From Callaeas wilsoni (lineage: Eukaryota; Chordata; Aves; Passeriformes; Callaeidae): a DNA stretch of 64,000 bases. Of the stretch, positions 62,501 to 64,000 are shown in pieces. The DNA is taken from the NCBI GenBank assembly GCA_013398955.1, contig VWPU01014922.1:1-64000 (forward strand), in the 5' to 3' direction. The first letter of the stretch is position 1. Each line of letters begins with the position of its first letter. The translations under genes were made by a program, and so were the position numbers. The notes beneath the pieces are model-generated. The model saw nothing but the letters and a program-made list of their open reading frames with translations, ran no database searches and was not told where the DNA came from.

Positions 62501-64000
62501 AAGCCATTCAAGCCACTGCAGGAATTCCAGCTGCCTGACTGAAGGGGAGTGTTGTATACCTTCCACTTCAAAAAACATCTTGTCATAGCCCAGCCAAGGG
62601 GCTCCTTCTCAGGCTGTTTAATGCCACCAATTACACCTTTTCTCCCTCAGCCTTTCATTCTCTATTGGATGGACTCTTACTTTAGACAGTAAATACGTCT
62701 CCAGCTTAAATGCATTATGGTGTCAATAGATCCAGATGATTTGCTGCCTGGGAGAGTTTGTCCTCCGGTGCTGGTAGAGCATGGTGGGGAGCTCAGAAAG
62801 AAAAGCATCTTTTAAAAAGCATTTTGATTTGGAATGCAGAGAACGAGGTTTAAAGCAGATGTCTTTATGCTTACCAGCCTGGCAGTGTTTGGCATTCTCC
62901 TTAATCTGCACATAGACTTGATTTAACTCGGTATTGTTCCTCACTGTGTGAAATTGTGTGCTGTTTATGGTCTATTTTGTCTGTTTGCCACTTCACTCAA
63001 TGTCAATGCAGAACAGCCAGACCATCCCCCCCACCATCTTATTTTATTTTGCCAGTAGACATTTTAGACATCTTTACAAGTAGCTTCTACTATCCTCATC
63101 ACTGATAGACATAGTATTAGGGGTAGGTTCCCGTTCTGAGCTTTGAATTCATTAGTGAGTAAATAACTTGATTTTCATACCTATGTGTATTTGCTAGAAT
63201 TGTCTCTATTTGGCCACAAAAAATGTCTGAATAGAAAAAGTTAAAGTCCAAGGTTCCAAGAATTTGGGGACTTGAAATTCACATGTGGTTAGTATAGACT
63301 ACTTTATGAAATTGTGTTATTGCCATCACTGGTTAAAACTAATTTGTGCTAACTTGTATGGCAAAAGGGATTTGGAAAACAGTAATAAGTTTCTTTCCTT
63401 ACCTTCTTCCCATTCTTTTACTCCACATTCAACATAAGAGACCCCAATTTCTGCAGGAAGGAAAGTCTAAACTGTTTTAGGCACTAAAAGGGACTGACAT
63501 GTAGATCCAATTGGTTGATCCTGCAATGCTGCTGTGACAAATTGCATGCATACACATTTTTCAGAGACAAAAAGGGGCCTTAGTCTCTGATTTGGGGAAA
63601 TTTGGCTTGATGCCAAAAAAAGTAGAAAAATGGCTTCCTGTGCACCTCCTGAATTATCAGAAGACACAATTCTTGTAAAGGCATTGAGTAGAATCCAGAT
63701 TAGCAGCCTAGTTAGGTCTAAAACAGACCAGAATGGGTAATTTCATTTAGAGAACAGTCATTCCTTTATTAGGTCCATGGATACTGGTGGAAGAGCAATA
63801 GAAGGGTCTCCAGAACCAGATATGACAGAGGTCTTTCCTTTCTTTTCTGAGTTGCTTGTTTACATTTTCTTTTATACTGTATTTCATGTTTGCTTATTGC
63901 GCTTGTTTCCATCCGCTTTTTGCCTCAACTGTGGTAGCTCGGTAAGGCTTAACTGAAGAGATTGTCAAAGTGTAACATATTATGATATAAAGATTTATAA
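59516..64000 (+). other. PDE1A: PDE1A intron following the first coding exon (incomplete)
   Basis: The sequence after the GTGAGT donor is AT-rich and noncoding to the window end. I searched by eye for the next PDE1A exon (LRCLVKQLE, then the VVDLKKNIEYAASVLEAVY region) and did not see it, so the intron exceeds about 4.4 kb. I also did not find the alternative MDDHVTIRRKH first exon known in mammals. Open frames such as 60569-60880 on + have no recognisable features. Confidence 0.7.

Noticed and set aside
59516..64000. Search for the next PDE1A exon and for the alternative MDDHVT first exon
   Set aside because: Neither the LRCLVKQLE coding block nor the alternative start was found by eye in any frame.
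1..64000. CRISPR arrays, tRNA/rRNA genes, riboswitches or a novel multi-gene system
   Set aside because: The composition, repeats and gene structure are those of a vertebrate intron/intergenic region. No cloverleaf, array or gene cluster was seen.

Overview
The window looks like AT-rich bird genomic DNA, nearly all of it intron or intergenic. The evidence is several truncated CR1 LINE fragments with the bird-typical 3' octamer (ATTCTGTGA-like), avian-style endogenous retrovirus (ERV) LTRs, ancient MIR SINE remnants and very low coding density. A songbird or other neoavian is plausible, but the sequence alone does not fix the species.

The one protein-coding element I can name is on the + strand at 59412-59515. 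It is the first coding exon of PDE1A, the calmodulin-dependent 3',5'-cyclic nucleotide phosphodiesterase 1A, in its calmodulin-binding N-terminal isoform. It has an in-frame upstream stop, an ATG, 34 complete codons ending in the family motif EKMWQRLKG, and a consensus splice donor. The second coding exon is not visible before the window ends, so the intron that follows is longer than about 4.4 kb.

Layout: 1-535 is the right part of a CpG island cut by the window edge. It could be a distal PDE1A promoter or the divergent promoter of the upstream neighbour, which is DNAJC10 in other vertebrates. From 536 to about 59 kb the sequence is noncoding. It holds CR1 pieces (8.3, 9.5, 26.1, 42.3 and 48.9 kb), MIR pieces (12.1 and 40.9 kb), two same-family solo-type LTRs in opposite orientation (10857-11306 minus, 14265-14713 plus), and a CpG-rich, gammaretrovirus-like LTR on the minus strand at about 56.05-56.55 kb. 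It also holds three short tandem duplications (38 bp x3, 38 bp x2, 46 bp x2), homopolymer and A/C-rich tracts, and a cluster of RFX/X-box-like motifs at 36.57-36.71 kb. From 59516 to the end is PDE1A intron.

I found no operon, CRISPR array, RNA gene or multi-gene system. Almost all of the open reading frames of 60-165 codons look like chance frames in AT-rich noncoding DNA. The best leads are the diverged PDE1A N-terminus with its local promoter, the inverted LTR pair, the LTR about 2.9 kb upstream of the PDE1A exon, the RFX-motif cluster, and a protein-like but broken minus-strand stretch at 56.6-57.6 kb.
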